NCBI RefSeq assembly: GCF_002269255.1
Contig: NZ_CP022824.1
Coordinates: forward strand, 62,001 to 126,000
Source: Klebsiella quasivariicola
GTDB lineage: Bacteria; Pseudomonadota; Gammaproteobacteria; Enterobacterales; Enterobacteriaceae
Direction of reading: 5' to 3'
DNA: 64,000 bases
The notes beneath the pieces were generated by a model. The model saw only the letters and a list, made by a program, of their open reading frames with translations, was not told the DNA's origin and did not search any database. This document shows positions 35,005-47,417 of the stretch, piece after piece. Made by a program: the position numbers and the translations under genes. Position 1 is the first letter of the stretch. The number at the start of each line of letters is the position of its first letter.

Positions 35005-35267
35005 TTAACCCTGAATATTCATCGCAGATATTGTTTCGGGTTTTCCGGTATACCAGCCCTGAACTAGGTAACCGGGGCCAAGAGAACGGACGAATTCAAA
35101 CTGTCCTGGCGTTTCCACCCCTTCAAACACCAGTGGTTTGCCAGTACCACGTAACCCTTTCACCACAGAAACAAGTAGCGCTCGCTTCACCGGGTCATCA
35201 ATATTGGCAATAAAAATACGGTCTATTTTTATCTCATCGAAATCCAGTACCGTCAGCCATTCAATAT
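35005..35267 (-). pseudogene. C-terminal fragment of an EAL-domain phosphodiesterase
   Basis: Read on the - strand it encodes IEWLTVLDFDEIKIDRIFIA, then KPLVFEGVETPGQFEFVRSL, then YLVQGWYTGKP. These are the DFG-like and EGVET segments of c-di-GMP phosphodiesterases. The EAL active-site motif and the N-terminal half are absent, so it is non-functional. Confidence 0.75.
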
Positions 35268-35409
35268 GGGGGCCGCTTGGAAAACGGAAAATATCCTACG
35301 TTAAGCCTGTTTTTTGAGCTGGCATGACGGGCAGCTATGAGCGAAGTATAGTCATTCGCCCTATCTCTTTTGTCGCACTTTCAACAAGGGGGTCGCTTGG
35401 AAAGCGGAA
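35268..35409. repeat. Pair of 22-bp direct repeats 120 bp apart
   Basis: GGGGGCCGCTTGGAAAACGG at 35268-35287 recurs as GGGGGTCGCTTGGAAAGCGG at 35388-35407, with two mismatches and both followed by AA. They flank a non-coding segment and could be relic ends of a mobile unit. The rest of 35410-35625 holds no gene that I can see. Confidence 0.6.
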
Positions 35410-35625
35410 CGAGGTCAGTCTCCGCCCGGACTGCTCAGCTCTTTAAACAGCAAAAGAGAGGCATCTTATGAGAAGGGATTATTCAGTATGTCAGGGCAGA
35501 CTGCTTTTTCATCCGCAGGTACTGAGGGTAAATGCTCAATTCCGGTACGATTCTTACTCTATAGCCAGACAGAATTCAGCATTGTGCTGAACCCGAATCT
35601 TTTTTTACTCTGACAGGCCTGTTCA

Positions 35626-36636
35626 TCAGAACCCTGAAAAAACAATTTTCCCGTTCACATTTTTATTTTCCATGTCCTCATGAGCCCGGCGAAGTGCTTT
35701 AGCATTCAGCCTGCCATACTCTGCCAGCAACGGAGGTTTGAGCTTACCGGAATCCAGCATGCATGAGAGTTTGTTAAGAATATCATGCTGTTTAGACATG
35801 TCCGCAGTAGCATGCATGGGGCGGGTAAACATTGCCTCCCAGTGAACAGAAACGCTCTTAAATTTGATCAAACGCAGATCCAGTGGTTCAGGGTCGTCGA
35901 TGAGTCCGATACGGCCTTGTGGGGCAATAATTTCGGCCATATTTTCCCAGGCAGATGGCGTGGTGTACGTTGAGAAAATCCGGGTAATGGGAGGGAGTCC
36001 AGCAAGGCTGGCAACCTGTGGCGCAAGCGCACATGAATGATCCAGGACATAATGCGCACCAAACCCGCGAACCGCTCTGACACTCTCCTGCCGGGAGGCA
36101 GTCCCGATGATGTTCACCCGACTCAGAGTGCGGGCAAGCTGTATAGCCATACAAGGGACTCCGCCCGCACCGCCAAGCATCAACAGGGTCTGATCAGCAT
36201 CTCCGTTCACTGACAACTGCAGACGATCAAATAACATTTCCCAGGCTGTCAGACCGGTCAGAGGAACCGACGCTGCAGCTTCAAAACTTAGTGCTGCCGG
36301 CTTTATCCCCGTAATGCGTTCGTCAACCAGCTGAAACTCTGCGTTGGCTCCCTGGCGATCGAGCACACCGGCATAGAAAACGTGGTCACCTGGCCTGAAC
36401 AGCGTCACATCTGGTCCGGTTGCTTCAACAACACCGGAAGCGTCGTATCCCATAACTACCGGATTGCCTGCAGAGGGGCTGATGTTTCGCCGGCTTTTCA
36501 GGTCCCGTGGGTTAACCGCGACCGCCCTGACTCTGATCAAAAGATCACGCCCCTTGGGCATGGATGGGTGGGGAAGCGACAAATCTTCAATAACGGATGT
36601 ACTTTCCCCGGGTTGCCAGAAACCAACGGCTTTCAT
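35626..36636 (-). CDS. Zinc-independent MDR-family alcohol dehydrogenase/quinone oxidoreductase-like protein
   Basis: A 336-residue NAD(P)-dependent oxidoreductase of the medium-chain dehydrogenase/reductase family. It has a GroES-like N-terminus (LLIRVRAVAVNPRDLKSR, VMGYDASGVVEATG) and a Rossmann domain with LLMLGGAGGVPCMAIQLA. The usual GHE catalytic zinc region reads GYDASG, and no structural-zinc cysteine cluster is seen, which points to the ZADH/quinone-reductase branch without zinc. The substrate is unknown. GGAG lies ahead of ATG 36636. Confidence 0.82.
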   Translation of the reverse strand: MKAVGFWQPGESTSVIEDLSLPHPSMPKGRDLLIRVRAVAVNPRDLKSRRNISPSAGNPVVMGYDASGVVEATGPDVTLFRPGDHVFYAGVLDRQGANAEFQLVDERITGIKPAALSFEAAASVPLTGLTAWEMLFDRLQLSVNGDADQTLLMLGGAGGVPCMAIQLARTLSRVNIIGTASRQESVRAVRGFGAHYVLDHSCALAPQVASLAGLPPITRIFSTYTTPSAWENMAEIIAPQGRIGLIDDPEPLDLRLIKFKSVSVHWEAMFTRPMHATADMSKQHDILNKLSCMLDSGKLKPPLLAEYGRLNAKALRRAHEDMENKNVNGKIVFSGF

Positions 36637-36658
36637 TCTGTCTCCTTAAAAAGGTCAG

Positions 36659-36874
36659 TCACCAGATAAATAAATGTAAAAGTGTGCGGAACGCGATACC
36701 CGCCAGTGCCCCCGGCAGTGCAAATCGAAAAATACGCAGAAAGCGGGCGCTGATGCCCATGAATATACCAATGCCCGGCAAATCAAAACTGTTGATGAGA
36801 AATCCGGCTGAGCGGTTAATTTCGTTAACGGTCAGGTTACCGCTATGGATAAGGTCAGTCGGTAATGCTGTCAA
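36659..36874 (-). CDS. Small hypothetical membrane-like protein
   Basis: 71 codons. A C-terminal hydrophobic half (FDLPGIGIFMGISARF, FALPGALAGIAFRTLLHLFIW) could form two membrane helices. It lies just upstream of the oxidoreductase on the same strand. I do not recognise it; it may be the remnant of a larger membrane protein. The rest of 36875-37030 shows no gene. Confidence 0.35.
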   Translation of the reverse strand: MTALPTDLIHSGNLTVNEINRSAGFLINSFDLPGIGIFMGISARFLRIFRFALPGALAGIAFRTLLHLFIW

Positions 36875-37033
36875 CCTGTTGATGACTATTTTAATCTGTT
36901 GTCATTCAATCCTTGTAACATCAGGATGATCCTGGTGTCAGTGAAAATACGAAATCAACACGTTGGTATCATTACCCACCTGTGAACTGACGTCGGCATT
37001 TTGAATCTCACTTCGGCGTGCCCCCTCCGAATG

Positions 37034-37062
37034 GCGCAAAACATTTCGTGGTATGGCATGAT
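37034..37062 (+). promoter_or_regulatory. lacI promoter
   Basis: GCGCAA (37034-37039), a 17-bp spacer and CATGAT (37057-37062), the weak constitutive promoter known from E. coli lacI. Confidence 0.85.
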
Positions 37063-37096
37063 AGCACCCGAAGAGAGTCAATTCAGGGTGGTAAAT

Positions 37097-38179
37097 GTGA
37101 AACCAGTAACGCTATACGATGTCGCAGAGTATGCCGGTGTCTCTTATCAGACCGTTTCCCGCGTGGTGAACCAGGCCAGCCACGTCTCTGCGAAAACGCG
37201 GGAAAAGGTGGAAGCGGCGATGGCGCAGCTGAACTACATTCCCAACCGCGTGGCACAACAACTGGCGGGCAAACAGTCGTTGCTGATTGGCGTTGCTACC
37301 TCCAGTCTGGCCCTGCACGCGCCGTCGCAAATTGTCGCGGCGATTAAATCTCGCGCCGATCAACTGGGTGCCAGCGTGGTGGTGTCGATGGTAGAACGAA
37401 GCAGCGTCGAAGCCTGTAAAGCGGCGGTACATAACCTTCTCGCGCAACGCGTCAGTGGTCTGATCATTAACTATCCGCTGGATGACGAGGATGCCATTGC
37501 TGTGGAAGCTGCCTGCGCTAATGTTCCGGCCCTATTTCTTGATGTCTCTGACCAGACTCCCATCAACAGTATAATTTTTTCCCATGAAGACGGTACGCGA
37601 CTGGGCGTGGAGCATCTGATCGCATTGGGTCACCAGCAAATCGCGTTGTTAGCCGGTCCATTAAGTTCTGTCTCGGCGCGTCTGCGTCTGGCGGACTGGC
37701 ATAAATATCTCACACGCAATCAAATTCATCCGATAGCGGAACTGGAAGGCGACTGGAGTGCCATGTCCGGTTTTCAACAAACTATGCAAATGCTGAATGA
37801 GGGCATCGTTCCCACTGCGATGCTGGTTGCCAACGATCAGATGGCGCTGGGCGCAATGCGCGCTATTACCGAGTCCGGGCTGCGCGTTGGTGCGGATATC
37901 TCGGTAGTGGGATACGACGATACCGAAGACAGCTCGTGTTATATCCCGCCGTTAACCACCATCAAACAGGATTTTCGCCTGCTGGGGAAAACTAGCGTGG
38001 ACCGCTTGCTGAAACTCTCTCAGGGCCAGGCGGTGAAGAGCAATCAGCTGTTGCCCGTCTCACTGGTGAAAAGAAAAACCACCCTACCGCCCAATACGCA
38101 AACCACCTCTCCCCGCACGTTGGCAGATTCCTTAATGCAGCTGGCACGACAAGTTTCCCGACTTGAAAGCGGGCAGTGA
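37097..38179 (+). CDS. lacI: LacI, lactose operon repressor
   Basis: A 360-residue repressor, the E. coli length, beginning at the natural GTG start. The headpiece LYDVAEYAGVSYQTVSRVVN is unchanged in the recognition helix, so it should bind standard lac operators. The core and C-terminal tetramer helix (LADSLMQLARQVSRLESGQ) are present. Compared with E. coli from memory there are about a dozen substitutions, e.g. in RLADWHKYL and AELEGDW. It controls the operon downstream through three operators. Confidence 0.97.
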   Translation: MKPVTLYDVAEYAGVSYQTVSRVVNQASHVSAKTREKVEAAMAQLNYIPNRVAQQLAGKQSLLIGVATSSLALHAPSQIVAAIKSRADQLGASVVVSMVERSSVEACKAAVHNLLAQRVSGLIINYPLDDEDAIAVEAACANVPALFLDVSDQTPINSIIFSHEDGTRLGVEHLIALGHQQIALLAGPLSSVSARLRLADWHKYLTRNQIHPIAELEGDWSAMSGFQQTMQMLNEGIVPTAMLVANDQMALGAMRAITESGLRVGADISVVGYDDTEDSSCYIPPLTTIKQDFRLLGKTSVDRLLKLSQGQAVKSNQLLPVSLVKRKTTLPPNTQTTSPRTLADSLMQLARQVSRLESGQ

Positions 38180-38192
38180 GCGCAACGCAATT
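38172..38192 (+). promoter_or_regulatory. lac operator O3
   Basis: GGCAGTGAGCGCAACGCAAT followed by T overlaps the lacI stop and matches the E. coli upstream auxiliary operator. Confidence 0.9.
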
Positions 38193-38257
38193 AATGTGAG
38201 TCAGCTCACTCATTAGGCACCCCAGGCTTTACACTCTATGTGTCCGGCTCGTATGTT
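38192..38257 (+). promoter_or_regulatory. lac promoter with CRP site
   Basis: The CRP-cAMP site TGTGAGTCAGCTCACT lies within 38192-38213, TTTACA at 38228-38233 is the -35, and TATGTT at 38252-38257 is the -10, with an 18-bp spacer. Small base changes from E. coli fall between these elements. Confidence 0.93.
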
Positions 38258-38263
38258 ATGCGA

Positions 38264-41375
<3,112 letters not shown>

Positions 41376-41426
41376 TAATAACCGGGCAGGCCATGTCTGC
41401 CCGTATTTCGCGTAAGGAAATCCATT

Positions 41427-42680
41427 ATGTACTATTTAAAAAACACAAACTTTTGGATGTTCGGTTTATTCTTTTTCTTTTACTTTTTTATCATGGGAGC
41501 CTACTTCCCGTTTTTCCCGATTTGGCTACATGACATCAACCATATCAGCAAAAGTGATACGGGTATTATTTTTGCCGCTATTTCTCTGTTCTCGCTATTA
41601 TTCCAGCCGCTGTTTGGTCTGCTTTCTGACAAACTCGGGCTGCGCAAATACCTGCTGTGGATTATTACCGGCATGTTAGTGATGTTTGCGCCGTTCTTTA
41701 TTTTTATCTTCGGGCCACTGTTACAATACAACATTTTAGTAGGATCGATTGTTGGTGGTATTTATCTAGGCTTTTGTTTTAACGCCGGTGCGCCAGCAGT
41801 AGAGGCATTTATCGAGAAAGTCAGCCGTCGCAGTAATTTCGAATTTGGTCGCGCGCGGATGTTTGGCTGTGTTGGCTGGGCGCTGTGTGCCTCGATTGTC
41901 GGCATCATGTTCACCATCAATAATCAGTTTGTTTTCTGGCTGGGTTCTGGCTGTGCATTCATCCTCGCCGTTTTACTCTTTTTCGCCAAAACGGATGCGC
42001 CCTCTTCTGCCACGGTTGCCAATGCGGTAGGTGCCAACCATTCGGCATTTAGCCTTAAGCTGGCGCTGGAACTGTTCAGACAGCCAAAACTGTGGTTTTT
42101 GTCACTGTATGTTATTGGCGTTTCCTGCACCTACGATGTTTTTGACCAACAGTTTGCTAATTTCTTTACTTCGTTCTTTGCTACCGGTGAACAGGGTACG
42201 CGGGTATTTGGCTACGTAACGACAATGGGCGAATTACTTAACGCCTCGATTATGTTTTTTGCGCCACTGATCATTAATCGCATCGGTGGGAAAAACGCCC
42301 TGCTGCTGGCTGGCACTATTATGTCAGTACGTATTATTGGCTCATCGTTCGCTACCTCAGCACTGGAAGTGGTTATTCTGAAAACGCTGCATATGTTTGA
42401 AGTACCGTTCCTGCTGGTGGGCTGCTTTAAATATATTACCAGCCAGTTTGAAGTGCGTTTTTCAGCGACGATTTATCTGGTCTGTTTCTGCTTCTTTAAG
42501 CAACTGGCGATGATTTTTATGTCTATTCTGGCGGGCAATATGTATGAAAGCATCGGTTTCCAGGGCGCTTACCTGGTGTTGGGTCTGGTGGCGCTGGGCT
42601 TCACCTTAATTTCCGTGTTCACGCTTAGCGGCCCCGGCCCACTTTCCCTGCTGCGTCGCAAGGTGAATGAAGTCGCTTAA
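41427..42680 (+). CDS. lacY: LacY lactose permease
   Basis: A proton-lactose symporter of the major facilitator superfamily, 417 residues with twelve membrane helices. The sugar- and proton-site segments are kept: Glu126 in VSRRSNFEFG with Arg144 in RARMFGCVGWALCA, and the helix with KTLHMFEVPFL. It lies 51 bp after lacZ with GTAAGGAAA before the ATG, as in E. coli. Confidence 0.98.
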   Translation: MYYLKNTNFWMFGLFFFFYFFIMGAYFPFFPIWLHDINHISKSDTGIIFAAISLFSLLFQPLFGLLSDKLGLRKYLLWIITGMLVMFAPFFIFIFGPLLQYNILVGSIVGGIYLGFCFNAGAPAVEAFIEKVSRRSNFEFGRARMFGCVGWALCASIVGIMFTINNQFVFWLGSGCAFILAVLLFFAKTDAPSSATVANAVGANHSAFSLKLALELFRQPKLWFLSLYVIGVSCTYDVFDQQFANFFTSFFATGEQGTRVFGYVTTMGELLNASIMFFAPLIINRIGGKNALLLAGTIMSVRIIGSSFATSALEVVILKTLHMFEVPFLLVGCFKYITSQFEVRFSATIYLVCFCFFKQLAMIFMSILAGNMYESIGFQGAYLVLGLVALGFTLISVFTLSGPGPLSLLRRKVNEVA

Positions 42681-42689
42681 GAAATTAAT

Positions 42690-42719
42690 GTCGGATACGG
42701 CGCGAGCGCCTTATCCGAC
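42690..42719. repeat. REP-type palindrome between lacY and lacA
   Basis: GTCGGATACGGCGCGAGCGC plus CTTATCCGAC forms the stem-loop that E. coli also has at this point. It protects the upstream transcript. Confidence 0.85.
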
Positions 42720-42745
42720 CAACTTATCAGGACGGAATGTTAAAA

Positions 42746-42907
42746 ATGAACATGTCGATGACAGAAAAAATAAAAGCAGGCAAGCTATTTACCGATATGT
42801 GCGAAGGCTTACCTGAAAAAAGACTTCGTGGGAAAACATTAATGTATGAGTTCAATCACTCGCATCCATCAGAAGTTGAAAAAAGGGTAATGACTCCAAC
42901 TTATTGA
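42746..42907 (+). pseudogene. lacA: lacA, N-terminal 47 codons only
   Basis: The start of galactoside acetyltransferase (MNMSMTEKIKAGKLFTDMCE through SHPSEVEKR) is present up to 42885. There an IS1 joins, and the frame ends after six foreign codons at 42907. The left-handed beta-helix with the active site is gone. The remainder of lacA is not found on the other side of the IS1, so DNA was lost. Lactose use does not need LacA. Confidence 0.95.
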
Positions 42908-43649
42908 TAGTGTTTTATGTTCAGATAATGCCCGATGACTTTGTCATGCAGATCCACCGATTTTGAGAGCGACAGCGACTTCCGTCCCAGCCGTGCCAGG
43001 TGCTGCCTCAGATTCAGGTTATGCCGCTCAATTCGCTGCGTATATCGCTTGCTGATTACGTGCAGCTTTCCCTTCAGGCGGGATTCATACAGCGGCCAGC
43101 CATCCGTCATCCATACCACGACCTCAAAGGGTGACAGCAGGCTCATAAGACGCCCCAGCGTCGCCATAGTGCGTTCACCGAATACGTGCGCAAACCGTCT
43201 TCCGGAGCCTGTCATACGCGTAAAACAGCCAGCGCTGGCGCGATTTAGCCCCGACATAGCCCCAATGTTCGTCCATTTCCGCGCAGACGATGACGTCACT
43301 GCCCGGCTGTATGCGTGAGTTTACCGACTGCGGCCTGAGTTTTTTAAGTGTCGTAAAATCGTGTTGAGGCCAACGCCCATAATGCGTGCACTGGCGCGAC
43401 ATCCGACGCCATTCATGGCCATATAAATAATTTTCTGGTGTGTACCGGGCTGAGAGGGTGTAAGTGAACTGTAGCTGCCATGTTTTACGGCAGTGAGAGC
43501 AGAGATAGCGCTGATGTCCGGCAGTACTTTTACCGTTACGCACCACGCCTTCAGTAGCTGAGCAGGAGGGACAACTGATGGAGATGTAAGCCACGGGAGC
43601 ACCTCAAAAACACCATCGTACACTAAATCAGTAAGTTGGCACCATTACC
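42886..43649 (-). mobile_element. IS1-family element with two small deletions
   Basis: The ends GGTAATGACTCCAACTTATT (42886) and the complement of GGTAATGGTGCCAACTTACT (ending 43649) are IS1-type. The length is 764 bp against 768 for normal IS1. No target duplication is seen in the flanks. Confidence 0.92.
42901..43594 (-). pseudogene. IS1 insA-insB, both frames disrupted
   Basis: InsA begins normally at 43594 (SISCPSCSATEGVVRNGKST, zinc-finger cysteines present). A 2-base deletion near 43455, after TYT, throws it out of frame; the correct SQPGTHQKII continuation is in another frame. In InsB a second 2-base deletion lies near 43190, after RKTV, and the correct HVFGERTMATLGRL continues to 42904 in another frame. 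The two losses explain the 4-base shortfall. The transposase cannot be made in the normal way. Confidence 0.85.
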
Positions 43650-44005
43650 GTCGTGCTATTGGCAAATACATCGACGTTTACCACTATCCTGATGGTAAGA
43701 AAGAGTTGCGCCTGAATGGCGTGGTACTTCCCTACTCCACCTATGACCGGCTATCAGAAATCGACCAGGGCGCGGTTGTTGATAACAAACGTCTTGGCCG
43801 TACACTGGAGTTCATCGGTCTGGTACAGAGTAAACGGGATAACACACGTTCTCAGTCAATTCCTGCCGGTGACGGTCCTTCCCGTCGACGGCCCAGGCAG
43901 GAAGGGAAGAAATCCCAGCGTTCACTGGACAACAACGATATGCTCGAAGCACTCAAACAACTCCAGTCACGCTCAGAAGAAATTTTTGGTAAAAGAACCA
44001 ACTGA
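43650..44005 (+). pseudogene. ISNCY-type transposase, C-terminal fragment
   Basis: The open frame begins in the IS1 edge and encodes RAIGKYIDVYHYPDGKKELR, then NGVVLPYSTYDRLSEIDQGA, and ends EIFGKRTN. This is the C-terminal part of a transposase that I take to be ISNCY-type. The catalytic part is missing. Confidence 0.6.
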
Positions 44006-44122
44006 CGTTGCTATAAAAATATTGCCAGAAAAAAATGATTAAGCTATCGTAGTTGTGGATCGCGTCGAGCCCGAAAGGTTTGTCGCTTGCTTTGAAAATG
44101 CATAAACATTAAGGACTCCAAC

Positions 44123-44701
44123 ATGAATTTACCTTCATATAGCCAGTTTTTTCATACTATCTATGATGAAAAGTCACCAGTAGGCCGAATTGGTCGTGGC
44201 ACACATTATTCCGTATTTGAAACCGTTCAGTGGCTCTCACCAAGTCTCGGGAGATATAAATCTCCAAAGGTTCAAAAGTTCGCAATTATCTGGGATGAAG
44301 ATCACGACACCCGGATTGTCGATGTTTTAGAAATAGCATTAATGCGAAACTTATTAGGTCCAGTTGTGTTTGCAGGTGAGCGAAAGGGATCATTAAACAT
44401 CGTTCTTTCACCAGATTTTGACAGGTTGACTCCTTCAGAAAAAAAAGAGTATCTGGCAAATTGGCAAGAGCTCGCTGATGGTGGATATGCCTCTGACAGC
44501 TGGGGCTTTGACTGGAGTTATCTTTCCTCGCCAGCAACCGGTTCGATCATCCAGGATTCCAAGACAAAAACAGAGGCCTATTTATTCAACATTTGTAACC
44601 TCTGGGAGCTTGGACACTCAGTCTATAATGAGCGCAACCCTTGGGAGGACGAGGAAAGGATGCAGCAGTCTATAGATAGTCTGAAGTCTTTATCTAAATA
44701 A
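44123..44701 (+). CDS. Hypothetical protein
   Basis: A 192-residue soluble protein, Trp/Tyr-rich at the C-terminus, without signal peptide or membrane helix. The part at about 45-60 (KVQKFAIIWDEDHDTRIVDV) and 80-110 (GPVVFAGERKGSLNIVLS) looks like an alpha/beta fold. I do not recognise a family. AAGGACTCCAAC precedes the ATG at 44123. The gene is convergent with the next one, with only 2 bases between stops. Confidence 0.65.
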   Translation: MNLPSYSQFFHTIYDEKSPVGRIGRGTHYSVFETVQWLSPSLGRYKSPKVQKFAIIWDEDHDTRIVDVLEIALMRNLLGPVVFAGERKGSLNIVLSPDFDRLTPSEKKEYLANWQELADGGYASDSWGFDWSYLSSPATGSIIQDSKTKTEAYLFNICNLWELGHSVYNERNPWEDEERMQQSIDSLKSLSK

Positions 44702-44703
44702 AG

Positions 44704-45078
44704 TCACAGGGGAGCTCTGACTCCCCTTTCTGATTTATCAAGTAATATCTTCTGGCCAATACCCGTTGTACTATTCATTTCATTCAGCATTTTTACGTCC
44801 TGTTTATCGAGGGCATATTTTCCCCATAGCGAACCAAACGAACAGAGAATGTTTCTTAATTGGTTTTTTCTGATTTTAGGTTGCAGATTTATAAAATAAC
44901 AACACCTGCTGTCGATATTGTCTTCAAGAGACTTAAAATCTGAATCGGCGGCACATTTGGCGATTCTTATCAGATCTTCCCAGCACTCTGGCATTAACTC
45001 TTTTAAAGCAGATTCCAGTATGTGCTCAAATGAATACATAAGTAACAAGTGATTTTTATTCACTTGGATGTAGCTCAT
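44704..45078 (-). CDS. Hypothetical protein, convergent with its neighbour
   Basis: A 124-residue helical protein with several cysteines (CWEDLIRIAKCAADSD, NIDSRCCYF). Family unknown. It starts 64 bp from the IS3-family element at 45142. The two convergent genes are the only non-IS genes between IS1 and the IS3 elements. Confidence 0.5.
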   Translation of the reverse strand: MSYIQVNKNHLLLMYSFEHILESALKELMPECWEDLIRIAKCAADSDFKSLEDNIDSRCCYFINLQPKIRKNQLRNILCSFGSLWGKYALDKQDVKMLNEMNSTTGIGQKILLDKSERGVRAPL

Positions 45079-45213
45079 TGAACGCCTGAATAAAGCTAAC
45101 TGGATTAGAATAAGTGGCCATAAAAGCTCGACCCCATAAATTGAAGTGGTTTACTGAATTTGGCCACCTGAACAGAGGTGATATGCTCACCTCAGAACAA
45201 CACAGGTGTCATA

Positions 45214-45516
<303 letters not shown>

Positions 45517-45542
45517 TCGGGAAGCTCAGGGCGCGTTATCCT

Positions 45543-46364
45543 GTGGCCACTCTCTGCCATGTGTTCGGGGTTCATCGCAGCAGCTACAAATACTGGAAAA
45601 ACCGTCCTGAAAAGCCAGACGGCAGACGGGCTGTATTACGCAGTCAGGTACTTGAACTGCATGGCATCAGCCACGGCTCTGCCGGAGCAAGAAGCATCGC
45701 CACAATGGCAACCCAGAGAGGTTACCAGATGGGGCGCTGGCTTGCTGGCAGACTCATGAAAGAGCTGGGGCTGGTCAGTTGCCAGCAGCCGACTCACCGG
45801 TATAAGCGTGGCGGTCATGAGCACGTTGCTATCCCGAATCATCTTGAGCGACAGTTCGCCGTAACGGAACCAAATCAGGTGTGGTGCGGTGATGTGACCT
45901 ATATCTGGACGGGTAAGCGCTGGGCGTACCTCGCCGTTGTTCTCGACCTGTTCGCAAGAAAACCAGTGGGCTGGGCCATGTCGTTCTCGCCGGACAGCAG
46001 GCTCACCATGAAAGCACTGGAAATGGCATGGGAAACCTGTGGTAAGCCCATCGGGGTGATGTTCCACAGCGATCAAGGCAGCCATTATACGAGCAGGCAG
46101 TTCCGGCAGTTACTGTGGCGATACCGGATCAGGCAGAGTATGAGTCGGCGTGGAAACTGCTGGGATAACAGCCCAATGGAGCGCTTCTTCAGGAGTCTGA
46201 AGAACGAATGGGTGCCGGCGACGGGCTATGTAAGCTTCAGCGATGCAGCTCACGCAATAACGGACTATATCGTTGGATATTACAGCGCACTAAGACCGCA
46301 CGAATATAATGGTGGGTTACCGCCAAACGAATCGGAAAAACGATACTGGAAAAACTCAAAGTAG
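45543..46364 (+). CDS. IS3-family transposase OrfB
   Basis: 273 residues from a GTG, with its frame open further upstream for the OrfAB fusion. The rve core has D in WCGDVTYIW, D in FHSDQGSHY and E in NSPMERFFRSLKNE. It is intact. Confidence 0.88.
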   Translation: MATLCHVFGVHRSSYKYWKNRPEKPDGRRAVLRSQVLELHGISHGSAGARSIATMATQRGYQMGRWLAGRLMKELGLVSCQQPTHRYKRGGHEHVAIPNHLERQFAVTEPNQVWCGDVTYIWTGKRWAYLAVVLDLFARKPVGWAMSFSPDSRLTMKALEMAWETCGKPIGVMFHSDQGSHYTSRQFRQLLWRYRIRQSMSRRGNCWDNSPMERFFRSLKNEWVPATGYVSFSDAAHAITDYIVGYYSALRPHEYNGGLPPNESEKRYWKNSK

Positions 46365-46389
46365 AGGCCAGTTTTAGTTGACCACTACA

Positions 46390-46926
46390 TGCGCGGCAGG
46401 TGAACTCCGGCCCCTGGTCAGTTCTTATCGTCGCCGGATAGCCTCGAAACAGTGCAATGCTGTCCAGAATACGCGTGACCTGAACGCCTGAAATCCCGAA
46501 TGCGATGGTAATTGTCAGGCACTCCTTCGTGAAGTCGTCCACACAGGTCAGGCACTTGATCCTGCGACCGGTGGCGAGCGCGTCCATGACAAAATCCATC
46601 GACCAGGTCAGGTTGGGCGCCGCCGGGCGGAGCAGCGGCAGACGTTCTGTTGCCAGCCCTTTACGACGTCGTCTGCGTTTTACGCCCAGCCCTCTCAGAT
46701 GATAAAGGCGGTACACGCGCTTGTGATTAACATGAAGGCCTTCACGCCGCAGTAACTGCCAGATGCGGCGGTAGCCAAAACGCCTTCGCTCCAGTGCCAG
46801 CTCAGTGATGCGCCCTGATAAATGCGCATCAGCCGCCGGACGCTGAGCCTCATAGCGGCAGGTCGACAGGGACAAACCAGTAAGCCGGCAGGCACGACGT
46901 TGCGACAGACCGGTCGCATCACACAT
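46390..46926 (-). pseudogene. IS3-family OrfB, 3' truncated
   Basis: The frame runs from about 46926 (GLSQRRACRLTGLSLSTCRY) through the first catalytic Asp (WSMDFVMDAL) and second (IRTDQGPEFTCRA). It is then cut at 46390 before the catalytic Glu. Residues after that come from the neighbouring element. Confidence 0.85.
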
Positions 46927-46958
46927 AAACTCAACGGCTTCCCGCTTCTGGTCTGTCG

Positions 46959-47222
46959 TCAGTACTTTCGCCCCAGAGCCACCTGAAGTGCCTCCTTGTC
47001 CAGCATGGCTTCGGCAAGCAGCTTCTTGAGTCTTGCGTTCTCTTCCTCAAGCGACTTCAGGCGCTTAACCTCGGGCACCTCCATACCGCCATACTTCTTA
47101 CGCCATGTATAAAAGGTGGCATCGGAATTGGCGTGCTTGCGGCAGAGCTCACGGGCAGAAACCCCGGCTTCAGCTTCGCGGAGGATACTGATGATCTGTT
47201 CGTCGGAAAAACGCTTCTTCAT
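46959..47222 (-). CDS. IS3-family OrfA of the truncated element
   Basis: 87 residues with helix-turn-helix (KRFSDEQIISILREAEAGVS) and zipper (LEEENARLKKLLAEAML). Complete, with a GGGGATG-type start region. Without its OrfB it cannot move the element. Confidence 0.82.
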   Translation of the reverse strand: MKKRFSDEQIISILREAEAGVSARELCRKHANSDATFYTWRKKYGGMEVPEVKRLKSLEEENARLKKLLAEAMLDKEALQVALGRKY

Positions 47223-47417
47223 GGGGATGTCCTCATGTGGCTTATGAAGACATTACTAACATCGCGGTGTATTAATCAACGGGGAGCAGGTCAGCTCGTC
47301 CGCGATCGCTTCTTTGCACGGGACGTGCCTTAAACACCGGTCCAGGCCGATGCCTTCATGACGGAGTTTCCGGCTTAAACAGGGGCGATTAGCCGATAAA
47401 CGACCGATGATGGCAAA

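Larger units (their letters stand above)
46390..47293 (-). mobile_element. IS3-family element, truncated
   Basis: The right end, AACGGGGAGCAGGTCA at 47278-47293, is a complete terminal repeat. The left part is missing from 46390, where the previous IS3 element abuts. OrfA is complete and OrfB is cut. Confidence 0.8.
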
